Positions 22,802-33,414 are shown, counted from the first letter of the stretch. The stretch: DNA of 64,000 nt from Siphonodentalium dalli (GCA_032622095.1 CP136063.1:87709980-87773979), one strand, 5' to 3'. The notes: generated by a model not told the origin, from the letters alone. A program made the numbers and translations.

Positions 22802-23470
22802 GCAGGGACGTGGCGACAGGGGAGGTTTGAGAGGTACGTGTCTCACCTTTCAACAGTTGGAAATTTCTCACAACATTAGTTGGAAATTTCACATCTTATA
22901 ATAATAGGTTTGAAATTGTTCTTGTAGTAAGATTTTCCAACAATTTATGAGGGGAATTTGTTGTTTCAGACCAACATTTGCATATTCACCTACTTTTGGT
23001 TAAAATTTTGTAGTGAAAAGGCCATCAGTTGGAAATTTTCCAACCTTAGGGGGTTGTCACGTTGGAAATTTCCAACACTTGGAAAGCTTGTGTCCAGGTT
23101 TCTCCCCCGTGGCCAGTCAAAAACTGCTAGTTAATTTAAGAGAACTTTGTGAATTTAAAAACAATTAAAATGTCATTCTATTCCATGTCCCAGTCCGGAC
23201 ATATACACCAAATTTCATTTATATCCATTGAAAAACAACAGAGCAAACGCCACAAAACACCACGTTTACACCTTTTATTTGGAGCCGGCCTCGGCCTCGG
23301 CATACACTTTATAGTGTATCCCCAATATCTTCCTTCATTTGATAAAAAAATGTGGACTGAAATGGTCATCAGTTGGAAATTTTCCAACCTAAGTTGGGGG
23401 TGTCAGGTTTGAAATTTCCAACACTAGGAAAGCTTGAAGCCAGTCTAGATGCTAGGATTTTGCGATGTTT
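22802..23470. mobile_element. Truncated hAT-like element (CAGGGACGTGGC family)
   Basis: It begins CAGGGACGTGGCGACAGGGG and shares, in inverted order, several blocks with the complete element at 46185-47359: GGAAATTTCCAAC palindromes, AAGCTTGTGTCCAGG, CCAGTCAAAAACT and CATCAGTTGGAAATTTTCC. It stops after TGCTAGGATTTTGCGA, which is internal in the complete copy, so one end is missing. Confidence 0.7.
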
Positions 23471-24104
23471 TTGTTTAGATTTCATTTTTTTTTTTTTAAC
23501 TGTTCAAAACATGTATATGTTTACCATATGAGGATTAGTATAACAAGAAACACGCTCTTCGTTATTCCATACTGAAAGAATGCTGGATCTGCTTCTTTTT
23601 TTGTGTGTGTGTTAATTTGATGTGGTAATGATTCTGAATGAATCAGTAAAATAATTACTTTGGCCTCAATAGATGGTTACAAAAATTACGAGTACAAACG
23701 GCTATAAATAGATATGACATGTGAAATTTACTTCCGGTTTTCATGAAAAGTTTAATTTGTTTTATGTGCACAATTGAAGCTATTTCGGGTAAACAGGATC
23801 GTTTGTTATTACATTAATATACTTGGTTTACGGAAACAATAACGGTCATTGAATTCCATTTCCCCGCATTTTATAAATGGTTGCAATGCATAACAAAATC
23901 ACAATAATAATAACAAATTTCTGTTTTTCGATGTATATAAAACTATAATTTGCAAATTTCATCACGCCTGGAAATTCTGAATTTGTTATTCATCGAGTCT
24001 GTATCTGTACCTGTATATTGTTCGGTGTAGATGCCTTGAGTTGGCTGTATTTGCACCGTTGGCGACTTAAGCTGTTAATGTTGTTGTGGGTGTTGTATCA
24101 CCAC
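23471..24104. other. Non-coding stretch, nothing recognised
   Basis: AT-rich sequence between two transposon blocks. No exon or repeat structure is supported. Confidence 0.4.
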
Positions 24105-26092
24105 CAGGTCGGGCACAGATCGGTGTGACGATTTGCAGTAGGTCCCTATTTGTGGAGGTCACTTTGCGGAGGTCCCCCGAATTCGCGGAGGTCCCCTAAA
24201 ATGGGCGAAATATGTTGATTATAATGAGGGAACGGGTGCGTATATGTCAATTGATACGTATTTTAAACAAATAACGACACGATCATCATAATAGTGGTTT
24301 GTTCTATCAATTATATATGTGTCGATTTAATTTGCGAGATCAGGACGCCGCGCAGCAATCTCTGGGAGTGTATATATATATATGCGCTAGCTAATGAATA
24401 ATATTATTTGATTGACTTAATAACATCTAATAAATATTCATCTTATTCACAAATTAATTTAAGGAGTCCTTCTGGCATATACGAGGACATATAAATCTAT
24501 ATAGTGAATATTTATCGCCGTTTGATTTGCACCAAGTGAACTCGGCACATATTAGTATATAATTGATAGAAAAAACCACTATTATGATGATCGTGTCGTT
24601 ATTTGTTTAAAATACGTATCAATTGACATAAACGCACCCGTTCCCTCATTAAAATCAACATATAATGCCCATTTTAGGGGACCTCCGGGATTTAATTTGC
24701 GAGATTAAGACACCCGCGCAGTAATCTCCGGTAGTGTATAGATATAGGCGCTAGCTAATGAATAATATTATTTGATTGACTTAATAACATCTAATAAATA
24801 TTCATCTTATTCACAAATTAATTTAAGGAGTCCTTCTGGCATACAAGGACATATAGATCTATATAGTGAATATTTATCGCCGTTTGATTTGCACCAAGTG
24901 AACTCGGTGCATATATAATTGATAGAACAAACCACTATTATGATGATCGTGTAGTTATTTGTTTAAAATACGTATCAATTGACATATACGCACCCGTTCC
25001 CTCATTAAAATCAACATATTTCGCCCATTTTAGGGGACCTCCTCGAATTAGGGGGACCTCCGCAAAGTGACCTCCGCAAATAGGGACCTACTGCAAATCG
25101 TCGCACCCGGCACAGATCCCAAATGAGCTAATCTGCTAAATAGCTCATTTGATCTCATGTAGCTAAATTGAGCTAAATTTTTAATGTAATTTCAGTCTGT
25201 CCCTTCAGTTCAACGCCTAACTCGAAATATCGACACACGCTTTTAATTTCATTAGTTAGACCGCACGTGAAGCTTCACAGAAACACCTTCGGTACAACTA
25301 ATTAAAACAACCGCGATGCAAACAAAGGCGATTTGATTAACTCTTTTATGAGATTTATTAAACTTTTTATCGACCTAACGATTTGTGTACATAAAACTGC
25401 CGCTTCTGCATGTGAATTTACCTGGATCGTAGTTATGAAGGTTAACGACACGATGTTACAACGTCTTGTCTGATTGGATAAACCGCTGGCATCCATTTAC
25501 GAGAAATATTTTTCCCAAAGTGACTGGACTCCCATTCAGAGGAAGAAATACGGAAGCACGAGCGGTCAATACATTCGTATTCTACTGTATAATTTTACGC
25601 ATCGCTTACTGTGTTTTCTATTTTGTTGATATGGCTTTCCATACGTTCTAACTGGTGAATTTCAATTGAAATCCTACTTATAAACACATAGCGAGAGCCA
25701 GTTTTAAGGAGCTAATCAAACTGTTTGTTTCATTTTATCTTGGGATAAGATAAAAAAAATGGCGTAGCGGAGCCGACACGGCAAGATTTACGGAAGGAAA
25801 AGTCAACTATTTAAACACTATTTTCTCTTCCGAATTTTAATGAAAACATATGGGTAAATCCTTAAGCAAATGTAAGTTAAAACATATCAAGACTGTTGTG
25901 AGTAAATGAGCGGAAAGTATTTTTGTGAAGCTCAATGTTATGTTGATCCAGTACAATTAAAAGCGCATGTCGATATTCGAGTTAGGCATTGAACTGAAGC
26001 GACAGACATAAATCCCATTAAAAATTTAGCTCAATTTAGCAACGTGAGCTCAAATGAGCTATTTAGCTCATTTGGCACCTGTACCCGACCTG
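24105..26092. mobile_element. hAT-like element with long inverted termini, split by a second transposon
   Basis: The left terminus CAGGTCGGGCACAGATC resumes after the insert as CCCAAATGAGCTAATCTGC. It mirrors the right terminus TTTGGCACCTGTACCCGACCTG. The mirror similarity continues through TTAGCTCAATTTAGC, the TCTGTC and TTCAGTTCAA blocks, CCTAACTCGAA and ATATCGACA, about 140 bp in all. Flanks ATCACCAC and ATCACATC are a possible eroded 8-bp duplication. No transposase frame is visible in the 1-kb interior. Confidence 0.7.
24122..25108. mobile_element. Mutator-like foldback element nested in a hAT-like element
   Basis: Inverted termini of about 190 bp start GGTGTGACGATTTGCAGTAG and read through GGTCACTTTGCGGAGGTCCC to GTATCAATTGACATA. 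The flanks carry GCACAGATC (24113-24121) and again at 25110-25118, a 9-10 bp duplication as in Mutator-like elements. The interior holds a roughly 360-bp block twice in tandem (GCGCTAGCTAATGAATAATA at about 24385 and 24750), each followed by an inverted-terminus copy. Confidence 0.8.
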
Positions 26093-26730
26093 ATCACATC
26101 ATGCACTGTCCTTGTCCTCCATCATTCCATCGTCCATGTGGTTCCATTCGATGTTTGTTTTGACAAAGAATTAGTTCTTAATCTTATTAGTTCTTATAGA
26201 TTTGTCCTTATTCAAGTTATTGTAAATACCATTTTGTCTGTGGCACAATTTTTGGAGATTGTTATAAAAATCCAACAATAAATACAAATACCATCACTTC
26301 AATAATAATATATACATGTAGACAAGTATGGAAAGCTGGCCAATTTACTGGATTCAGAGTCAACCAGACTCCCGCTACCACCACTCATTTCAAGTCCTAT
26401 TTCTGCATAAAAAATGTACCGCTACCAATTGTAAAAATATTTCTTCCACTCAATTATATCGTGTCATGAATCTGTACTCTCGCCTGTAGAGATTGTATTC
26501 CACCAATTCAATACCTGGGAACTTTCTAAAGTTTTGACAGGGAACATTATAAAGGTGAAAAAATAACTTGGGGGGGGGGATATGAAACAGAATTTCTTGA
26601 TATTGGGTATGTGGCTCACATTTGAGAAGACAGTCCGATGATATTTGACGGAGTTATGCGCCTTTTCTGGCTTAGATATTGTTGTTTTTGGGCTGTCCAG
26701 ATGTTAACTTGAGCAGTATTCAACAGAATT
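26093..26730. other. Non-coding stretch, probably upstream of the E1 gene
   Basis: AT-rich, with a short G run at 26571-26579 and a phrase at 26640-26690 (GACGGAGTTATGCGCCTTTTCTGGC) resembling the bodies of (CCGTCC)n-linked elements. No clear promoter or exon was seen. Confidence 0.4.
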
Positions 26731-26875
26731 TCGGAAGATATTAAGTGATATTAAGTGAAATATGCTTTACATATGACATTACCGCACATACAATACAGAA
26801 TTTTCGGAAGATATTAAGTGATATTAAGTGAAATATGCTTTAAATATGACATTCCCGCACATACAACAGAGTACA
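26731..26875 (+). repeat. Tandem duplication, unit about 75 bp
   Basis: The phrase TTCGGAAGATATTAAGTGAT and its continuation AAATATGCTTTA(C/A)ATATGACATT(A/C)CCGCACATACA occur twice in a row with few differences. The hexamer-level repeat GATATTAAGT is itself doubled in each unit. Confidence 0.8.
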
Positions 26876-27006
26876 GTTTTTCTATTAGCCTGCACCATAT
26901 GTGCTATAGCACATGTCAAATTTGATGGTCTGCTTATCAGATAATTAATTATTTCTTCATTAATATTTTATATTTAAGGCACAACAAGCAGAGGTCATTA
27001 TTAAAA

Positions 27007-27044
27007 ATGGCTTCAGAAGTTGAAATTGACGACTCTTTATACAG
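27007..27044 (+). CDS. UBA6: Ubiquitin-activating enzyme E1 (UBA6-like), first coding exon
   Basis: The ATG at 27007 opens MASEVEIDDSLY, ending in a phase-2 donor (TACAG|GTATGT). An acceptor-like tract (pyrimidine-rich, then TTTAAG at about 26978) lies just upstream, so a 5' non-coding exon probably precedes it. Joined to 29232-29326, the N-terminus reads SLYSRQRYVLGDGAMQRM, the start of the inactive adenylation half of canonical E1 enzymes. The VEIDD(A/S)LYSRQRYVLG wording fits UBA6, which activates ubiquitin and FAT10, better than UBA1, but this is from memory of the families. E1 enzymes use ATP to adenylate ubiquitin and pass it to E2 enzymes. Only about 4% of the roughly 1,050-residue protein is present. 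Confidence 0.82.
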
Positions 27045-28183
27045 GTATGTTTTTAAACTCCTCTGATGGAAATATGGATAAGAACTTAAGAAGGGTAAAT
27101 TGATATAAATAAATTTGATACATGGACGCACATGGTAGTTATCCTTGTCAATACACGTATTGGTCGAAAAGGTGCATGTCTTTGTTGGAGAGTTTTAAGA
27201 GGGTGCCCATCGTTTGTGGGTTTTTGGAGTCCCCACCTGGAAAACAAATTTAATTTAGCTTGCAAACAGGGCTTTTTTGTCACAGTCTGGTAATGGCTGC
27301 CATGATTATTGATTTTTATAATCGGTTATCGACCAACAATAAGCAACGATTATCGATTAATCATATTATAATGACTGCAATATAAGACTCCAAAATGTAT
27401 CTGGTAAGGCGAGTTATAATTCAACAACTGACTCCTGTTTTTTTTCAGGCGTCTATTATTGTCAGAACAATAAATTCACAATGGAAAATGGTTACTTTGA
27501 GTTATGATTAAGATGTGAGAAATCGTAATATACAGATGGCGACCAGTGGGAAAATAATATAATGAAGTATTGTGTACTACTGATTTGTTAATAAGCTACT
27601 ATTGGGCCATCTAGGGTATAATTGAGCTGACCCTTATGTCAGACTCCCGCGTTAACGGCTACATCAAACTTTCACACCTATGATGCGGGGACAGTGAGAT
27701 CAACCCAAATGGGCCGGTGGCCATGATGTATACCCAGCTCAATCATATAAGCGATAGTCCACACTCAGGACAGTTAATACAGGTACCGGTATAGGTGAGA
27801 ATAAGTTACTGCTGCTTGAAGTGACACATGTTAAGATGGCTTCATAGTGGCAGTGTTTATAACAAAATATGACAGTGGGCTTGTGCTGTGACCAATACCC
27901 TTTGTGTGGTGCTACTAAGAATAAGTGCGAGAATTTAAGAATAACGTGACTGTGTCAACATTACACCACCAGCCAAATCGAGCACACCGAGACAATTGTA
28001 TGTCATAATAAACGCCTTCCGAGGTGACTAACATGTTGATCAATAAATGGAAGGTGGGGAATTATCCGGTTGGGGAAATGTCTGTTTGTTAAAATATTGG
28101 AAATGCTGTTTATTTATGCCAAGCAAAGACCAAAGCATGACCGGAAAATAAAACAGTGCCGAAAAGCACAATATGCTGTTATA

Positions 28184-28347
28184 AATAAGGATTAACTGTC
28201 ATGTGGACTGTTTTTATGGAGATGTAACCGTGAGGTAAGTGGTCATAACTTGTGTAAAACCCGAAGGGTTTTACATACAAGTTATGACCACTTACCTCAC
28301 GGTTACATCTCCATAAAAACAGTCCACATGACAGTTAATCCTTATAT
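28184..28347. repeat. Near-perfect palindrome with arms of about 80 bp
   Basis: AAGGATTAACTGTCATGTGG and the rest of the left arm are mirrored base for base down to CCACATGACAGTTAATCCTT, around a CCCGAAGGG tip. The only clear mismatches are near the tip and the outer edge. It lies in the E1 intron. It is probably a foldback MITE, but no second copy is in the window. Confidence 0.9.
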
Positions 28348-28960
28348 TTATATAATTTTAGCGAAAAAGCCACTTTTGTAAATGTATTTAAATCGAAAAG
28401 TGTATCGTGACAAAACCAGCCCGAAATATACCATAGCACCCTTGGCAAAAGTTAACAGGAACAATTTCTCTATATTGAAACCCGATGATTTATTAAGTCA
28501 ATCCTGCGCGAGTCAAAATGCGCCCAAAACGTTATGCGTTCGTCTTTCCCAAACCTATGACGCGTCGATGTAATTATGAGCCTGGTGTTATGAGCTATTG
28601 CGCGTTCACCGAGAAATAACTGCAACTAGCCACGTGGGCGCCGACCAATCAGAATGCTGGATTTAGTGATAATCTCACCTAGTATGTAAATATACAATAA
28701 TAATAATAATGGTAATTGATTATCCACTTTATTAACAGTTAATCGATTATCAGATTAATCGTGGCAGCGCTAAGTCTGGTGTCTCCCAATAACATACTAG
28801 TGCATGTACTAGAATTTACCATTTTTTCCTCACTAAAAACCAGCAAATTGACCAAACTTGTCAATATTGTTGAGGTGCAGTCAGTCTGTTTACTTTTGGA
28901 AATGCCCATCCAAAAGACGTGTGGACGGGTCGCTGGATAAGCTTCTGCGTCTGGTTACCT

Positions 28961-28985
28961 GGGGGGGGGGGGGGGGGGGGGGGGG
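28961..28985 (+). repeat. Poly(G) tract of about 25 bases
   Basis: A homopolymer run in E1 intron 1, immediately after GGTTACCT. The open frame reading through it is a glycine-run artefact. Confidence 0.9.
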
Positions 28986-29231
28986 CGTCACTTGGTGTGG
29001 CTCAAATTGCACTGTTGCCCCCCACAGATAACATTTCAAGAATTATTGCCCTCGCAGGTAACATTCTAAACCGTTGGTGGCTGGGAAATGTTCAGATAAT
29101 AATGTTGTTGAACTTATTATCTGATAATTTTCTAAGGGAATTACTCATCAATGAGTATATAGTAAAGGAAGGGATAAACTTCCATTATAGAGGGGAATTT
29201 TTTCAGGTGTTTATCTTTTACTTATTTACAG

Positions 29232-29326
29232 CCGACAACGTTATGTGCTGGGAGATGGCGCCATGCAGCGAATGGCACAGTCTTCTGTCCTTCTCTATTC
29301 TCTTGGTGGACTTGGAGTCGAGATAG
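29232..29326 (+). CDS. UBA6: Ubiquitin-activating enzyme E1 (UBA6-like), second coding exon
   Basis: The acceptor TTATTTACAG and donor GAGATAG|GTAAGA are both strong. The exon completes SRQRYVLGDGAMQRMAQSSV and then LLYSLGGLGVEI, whose GGLGVEIA is the nucleotide-binding glycine motif at the start of the E1 Rossmann fold. It leaves in phase 1, so the next exon must begin (G)CN plus AARAA(T/C), encoding A-K-N. I looked for such an acceptor downstream on the plus strand and did not find one. Either intron 2 exceeds 34 kb, or these two exons are a detached duplicate. Both exons have intact frames and splice sites with no decay. Confidence 0.88.
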
Positions 29327-29374
29327 GTAAGAGGTAGATATTGCGAGCCTATCTCTGACAAATAGGCAAATAAT

Positions 29375-29554
29375 AATCAAGCCTGAGTTTAGTGTGTCTG
29401 TCATTTGCAGAATGAGGTCCCCAGAGGGTGAATTTTGTGACGCTATCCTGCATAGCAGCCTAGCATCACTAAATTCACGCTCTGGGGACCTCATTCTGCT
29501 TAGGCTTAGTGTGCATGCCTTAGAATGACAGGCACACTAAACCCAGGCTTGATT
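29375..29554. mobile_element. GAATGAGGTCCCC hairpin MITE with extended termini
   Basis: The outer inverted repeat is ATAATCAAGCCTG(A/G)GTTTAGTG, TGTCTGTCAT at the left, mirrored by ATGACAGGCACACTAAACCCAGGCTTGATTAT at the right. Inside is one hairpin (GCAGAATGAGGTCCCC and GGGGACCTCATTCTGC). It sits in E1 intron 2 just after the exon. Confidence 0.85.
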
Positions 29555-29562
29555 ATAACAAC

Positions 29563-29858
29563 ATTAAAGACCCTGTGCCATTGCATTCTCATATATATGC
29601 GAGGTGACCATAGATCGCCTTGCATATATAAGAGAATGCATTGGCCTATCGATTTATCATTTTTTATAGTTTTTTCTTACATTCTATAACAATTTTTTCT
29701 TATATTCTTTAACAGTTTTATCATTGACCTTGTATTAAAGCCAGTGCATTCTCTTATATATGCGAGGCTCCCTATGGGTGACTCGCATATATAATACAAT
29801 GCACTGGCACAGGATCTTTAATGCTGCACCAGCGCAGCTCTCATCATGAAAGGGTTAA
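29563..29858 (-). mobile_element. piggyBac-like two-hairpin MITE, one end truncated
   Basis: The right end is TGCACCAGCGCAGCTC...ATGAAAGGGTTAA. The left end starts abruptly at TTAAAGACCCTGTGCC next to the preceding hairpin MITE. Both internal ATGCATTCTC(T/A)TATATATGCGAG foldbacks are present, around a TTTTTCTTACATTC spacer. Confidence 0.8.
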
Positions 29859-30587
29859 TTCCATATAAGGGTTGGACTTGTGAACTACAAATAGAGATGG
29901 CAAACTGACTTGTGTATCTGGGCAAGTTTGCCAGTTATTTACCAGACTTGGGTCACTGGATTCTATGTGTAAGTTTGCCAGTTACTTACCAAACTTGGGT
30001 CACTGGATTCTATGTGCAGAGAATAGACTGATTTCATAGTGTAATTGTATGTCTAGCCTTGCAGCTGAAATGAGATATGAGCCCCCAAATAATCCAATAT
30101 CCCTTCCCCTTAGTGGTTCATTAGCATTACAAACGTCATTCCAATCTGACCTATGATACCTGAGTTAGAGAGCTCCAAAGTTGTTATAGGCAGATGTACA
30201 CATGCATGGTCGAATGGAACTCATTTGTATATCCCCGCCAAACTCCCAAAATAAAAAAACTTTATAGGGAATTAGTTGTATGTATTGTACTAGTGAATAG
30301 TTGTGTCAGATTGCTTCCTACAAAAGTTTGGAGGTGAGAGAATGGTAACGGGACCACCCAAATACGCCGGGTCAGGTTGTCCCTGGGTCAGATTGTCCCG
30401 CTTGCACACAGAGTATTCCCTCGCAAAGGTGGCTTTGTGCAGAGGTTTATTAATTTACTGAGGTGCCTTAACACGTTCTATACTAAATGCATTCTCCCAA
30501 TCTATTATAAAAGTATATAATGGAATGATCAATTATTCATATGGAGGGATATTCAGGTAAAATGAGCAGAAGGCAGTATGACAAACA
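29859..30587. other. Intronic or intergenic stretch with a small tandem duplication
   Basis: At about 29928-30018 a roughly 46-bp unit (AAGTTTGCCAGTTA(T/C)TTACC, then TTGGGTCACTGGATTC) is present twice in tandem. The rest shows no exon or repeat family. Confidence 0.55.
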
Positions 30588-30974
30588 CAAGCCTTGAAAT
30601 AGTGAGCCTGTCATTTGCAGAATGAGGTCCCCAGTGGGTGAATTTAGTGATGCTACCCCCGCATAGCGGGCTAGCATCACCAAATTCTCCCTCTGGGAAC
30701 CTCATTCTGCTGAGGTGTAATTTTGCAGAATGAGGTCTTGACAAATTTTGCAGAATGAGGTCCCCAGAGGGTGAATTTAGTGATGCTACCCCGCATAGCG
30801 GGCTAGCATCACCAAATTCTCCCTCTGGGAACCTCATTCTGATGAGGTGTAAGCAGAATGAGGTCCCCAGTGGGTGAATTTGGTGATGCTAGCCTGCTAT
30901 GCGGGGTAGCATCACTAAATTCACCCTCTGGGGACCTCATTCTGCAAATGACAGGCTCACTATTTCAAGGCTTG
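30588..30974. mobile_element. GAATGAGGTCCCC element with three hairpins
   Basis: The outer termini CAAGCCTTGAAATAGTGAGC and GCTCACTATTTCAAGG, CTTG mirror each other exactly. Flanks GACAAACA and GACAAAAA are a probable 8-bp duplication with one change. Inside are three consecutive foldbacks (30618-30712, 30745-30842, 30853-30946), each with a GATGCTA-(C/G)C...GGGCTAGCATC or reversed core. Confidence 0.85.
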
Positions 30975-31202
30975 GACAAAAAGATAATACAAGTGCAGAA
31001 GGATTCATATTCATTGGTGGGAAGTGTTGAGACAATAAGTTCAACAAATGACCCAACTTAATATCTGAACATTTTCCAAGAGAACTACTCGTCAATGAGT
31101 ATTTAGTAAAGAATGGGTTAAATCGAAAGATCTCTTAACACATCATTGATGAGGAGTTGTTTCATAGGAAATGTTCATATAATAAGTTAAAGGTTGTTTG
31201 TT

Positions 31203-31985
31203 GAACTTATTATGCCCCCGATCTCCGATGGAGATTTGGGGGTATATAGTGGAGCCCTCCGTCCGTCCGTCCGTCCGTCCTTCCGTCTGTCCGTCCTTAC
31301 GTCCGTCCGTCCGTCCTTCCGTCCGTACGAACGTTTCAACTCATAACTTTGGTTTCGCTAACTCAATTCAGTTGATCTATGGTATGCTAATAGACCAGCC
31401 GGGGGGACAAGATTTCCCCATAACTGCGGTTTCATCCGCCCATTTTTTCCAGAGTTACGCCCCTTTTTGGACTTAGAAAATTGTCGACCTGTACGAACGT
31501 TTCAACTCATAACTTTGGTTTCGCTAACTCAATTCAGTTGATCTTTGGTATGCTAATAGACCAGCCGGGGGGACAAGATTTCCCATAACTGCGGTTTCGT
31601 CCGCCCATTTTTTCCAGAGTTACGCCCCTTTTTGGACTTAGAAAATTGTCCGTACGAACGTTTCAACTCATAACTTTGGTTTCGCTAATTCAATTCAGTT
31701 GATATTTGGTATGCCAATAGACCAGCCGGGGGACAAGATTTCCCCATGTCCGTGGTTTCGTCCGCCCATTTTTTCCAGAGTTACGCCCCTTTTTGGACTT
31801 AGAAAATTCAGGTTTTCTGCTACTTTTTTTGGTTTCCAGATGATAACTTGATTTTGGATTGTTTTACTCATGAATAACATAACTTTACAAAGTGCCATTT
31901 AATAAGCATTTGCACAAAAATAAGAAAAATCCTCTCTGATTGTACAGTCGGGGGCGTTACCTCCGCCCAGCGGTGCACTTGTTAT
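31203..31985 (+). mobile_element. (CCGTCC)n-linked element with three internal repeats
   Basis: It opens GCCCCCGATCTCCGATGGAG, then GTGGAGCCCTCCGTCCG and a CCGTCC microsatellite. A unit of 161-166 bp then repeats three times, each starting GTACGAACGTTTCAACTCAT (31325, 31491, 31652) and ending TTTTTGGACTTAGAAAATT. It closes with GGGGGCGTTACCTCCGCC and GTGCACTTGTT. There is no coding capacity. Elements of this style are widespread in lophotrochozoan genomes. Confidence 0.8.
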
Positions 31986-32151
31986 CTAAATATTTTTATC
32001 TGTCGTCTGCTGTTATCATCCCTCCAAATTAAAAATAGACCATTCCTATGTACACTTTTGACCTGACTGGGAGAATCCATTTAGTTCAGAAATGGAATCC
32101 ATTTAGTTCAGAAATGGTTAATATATTTTGCATTGACTGTACAAAACCTGT

Positions 32152-32516
32152 TGCACAGCAGGCTAACATCACTAATTTCACCCTCTGGGACTTATTATGC
32201 ATGGCCTCATCTGCTATGGGAGACAGAGACTCAGATTGAAGTTTCCAAATGGTAAATATTGTGATGGACACCCATTGGAAGCCTCGATTATGCATTTATC
32301 TTCTGCACATTAGGGATATAGAAACTCAACAGAAGGGAAAAAGTAACTAAAACAATTTTAATTTGAAGGATACTTCACAGAAGATGAGGCCTAAGCAGAA
32401 TGATGTCCCCTGGTGGTCAATTTGGTGATGCTAGCCTGCTATGTGGGATAGCATAACTAAATTCACCCTCTGGGGACCTCATTCTGCAAATGACAGGCAC
32501 AATAAACTCAGACTTG
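32152..32516 (-). mobile_element. Composite hairpin MITE (GAATGAGGTCCCC family)
   Basis: From the minus strand, a complete hairpin (32394-32490) is joined to the family spacer (ATTATGCATTTATCTTCTGC, CAACAGAAGGGAAAAAGT), then to half of a second hairpin (GCTAACATCACTAATTTCACC). It ends in GACAGGCACAATAAACTCAG, ACTTG. Confidence 0.8.
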
Positions 32517-32614
32517 CATAAGTATACCAAAGATCATCAAAGATCACCAAAGATCATCGAAAGACTGATATAGAGAGCTCCTGTACACCTGTATCTAATT
32601 TAAAATTAATCTGC

Positions 32615-33014
32615 TTAACCCTTTACCCAACAGAAGGGCCCTGTGCCAATGCATTCTCTTATATATGCGAGTCGACCATAGGTCGCCTCGCATATATAAG
32701 AGAATGCATTGGCTTAACACATTAAAAATTAAAAAATTGTTAAAGAATGTAAGAAAAAATGGTAAAAAGTGTTAAAAAAAGTATCTTTTTAGGCCAATGC
32801 ATTCTCTTATATATGCGAGGCGACCTATGGTCGACTCGCATATATAATAGAATGCATTGGCACAGGGCATAACTGTAACTATCACAATGTGGTCAAGGAG
32901 CCGGTTCCAATGATATCCATATTTGTATGGTTCTATTGAGACAGACCGAAGATATTTTAGGCTGTTGAAGCTTTATTTGGCCGGTTTTGGCCGGTTTGTT
33001 GGGTAAAGGGTTAA
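32615..33014. mobile_element. piggyBac-like two-hairpin MITE (TTAACCCTTTACCCAACA subtype)
   Basis: It is nearly identical to 3618-4016 over 400 bp. I see only a few substitutions and indels, mostly in the A-rich spacer and one base in a TATATAA(G/T)AGAATG arm. The terminal inverted repeat of 18 bp with TTAA is perfect. Its right TTAA is also the left TTAA of the next element. Confidence 0.92.
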
Positions 33015-33275
33015 CCCTTTGATGACGGGAGCTGCTCTGGTGCAGCATTAAGGATTCTGTGCCAGTGCATTCTCTTATATATGCAAGTATCCCATAGGGA
33101 ACATCACATATATAAGATAATGCAATGGCTTATACAAGATCAAGGTAAATATTGTTAGGCCAATGCATTCTCTTATATATGTGAGGCGCTCTATGGGTGA
33201 CTCGCATATATAAGAGAATGCAATGGCACAGGGTTTTTGCAATATTCCAGAAAGCTCCAGTTATGAAAGGGTTAA
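33011..33275. mobile_element. piggyBac-like two-hairpin MITE (TTAACCCTTTGATGACGG subtype)
   Basis: TTAACCCTTTGATGACGGGAGCTGC at the left and AAGCTCCAGTTATGAAAGGGTTAA at the right. It contains two CCAATGCATTCTC-type foldbacks, one with mutations (GCAAGTATCCC). It abuts the preceding element through a single shared TTAA. Confidence 0.88.
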
Positions 33276-33414
33276 AAAGTTAAAATTTAGTCATAAACTG
33301 GCAATTTATGAAATACTGTAAAACAATTGGTTGTCAATTAATTAACCATTACCGTGGTTACGGTTATTTCTTGATAACCTTAATCAGTGTTGGTCACTCT
33401 TTCTGAAAGCACAG

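Larger units (their letters stand above)
27045..29231 (+). other. E1 intron 1, containing a palindrome and other repeats
   Basis: Bounded by GTATGT and TTTATTTACAG. It holds a long perfect palindrome (28184-28347) and a poly(G) run (28961-28985). Weakly mirrored ends near 27283 (CAGTCTGGTAATGGCTGCCA) and 28778 (complement of CAGACTTAGCGCTGCCACGA) hint at an old hAT-like element, but I see no matching target duplication. ORFs of 62-135 codons here are spurious. Confidence 0.75.

Noticed and set aside
28919-29231. 5' part of a 135-codon frame leading into the E1 exon
   Set aside because: It is intron sequence reading through a poly(G) run. The real exon starts after the TTTATTTACAG acceptor at 29231.
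30553-30837. Minus-strand frame with repeated MRFPEGEFGDASPLCG and similar frames at 1261, 6704, 29222, 48406, 59841, 60152
   Set aside because: All are translations of the GAATGAGGTCCCC hairpin MITE. They recur wherever the MITE occurs and end at its edges.
31198-31476. Open frame with SVRPSVRPSV
   Set aside because: Translation of the CCGTCC microsatellite. The same happens at 40086 and 53480.
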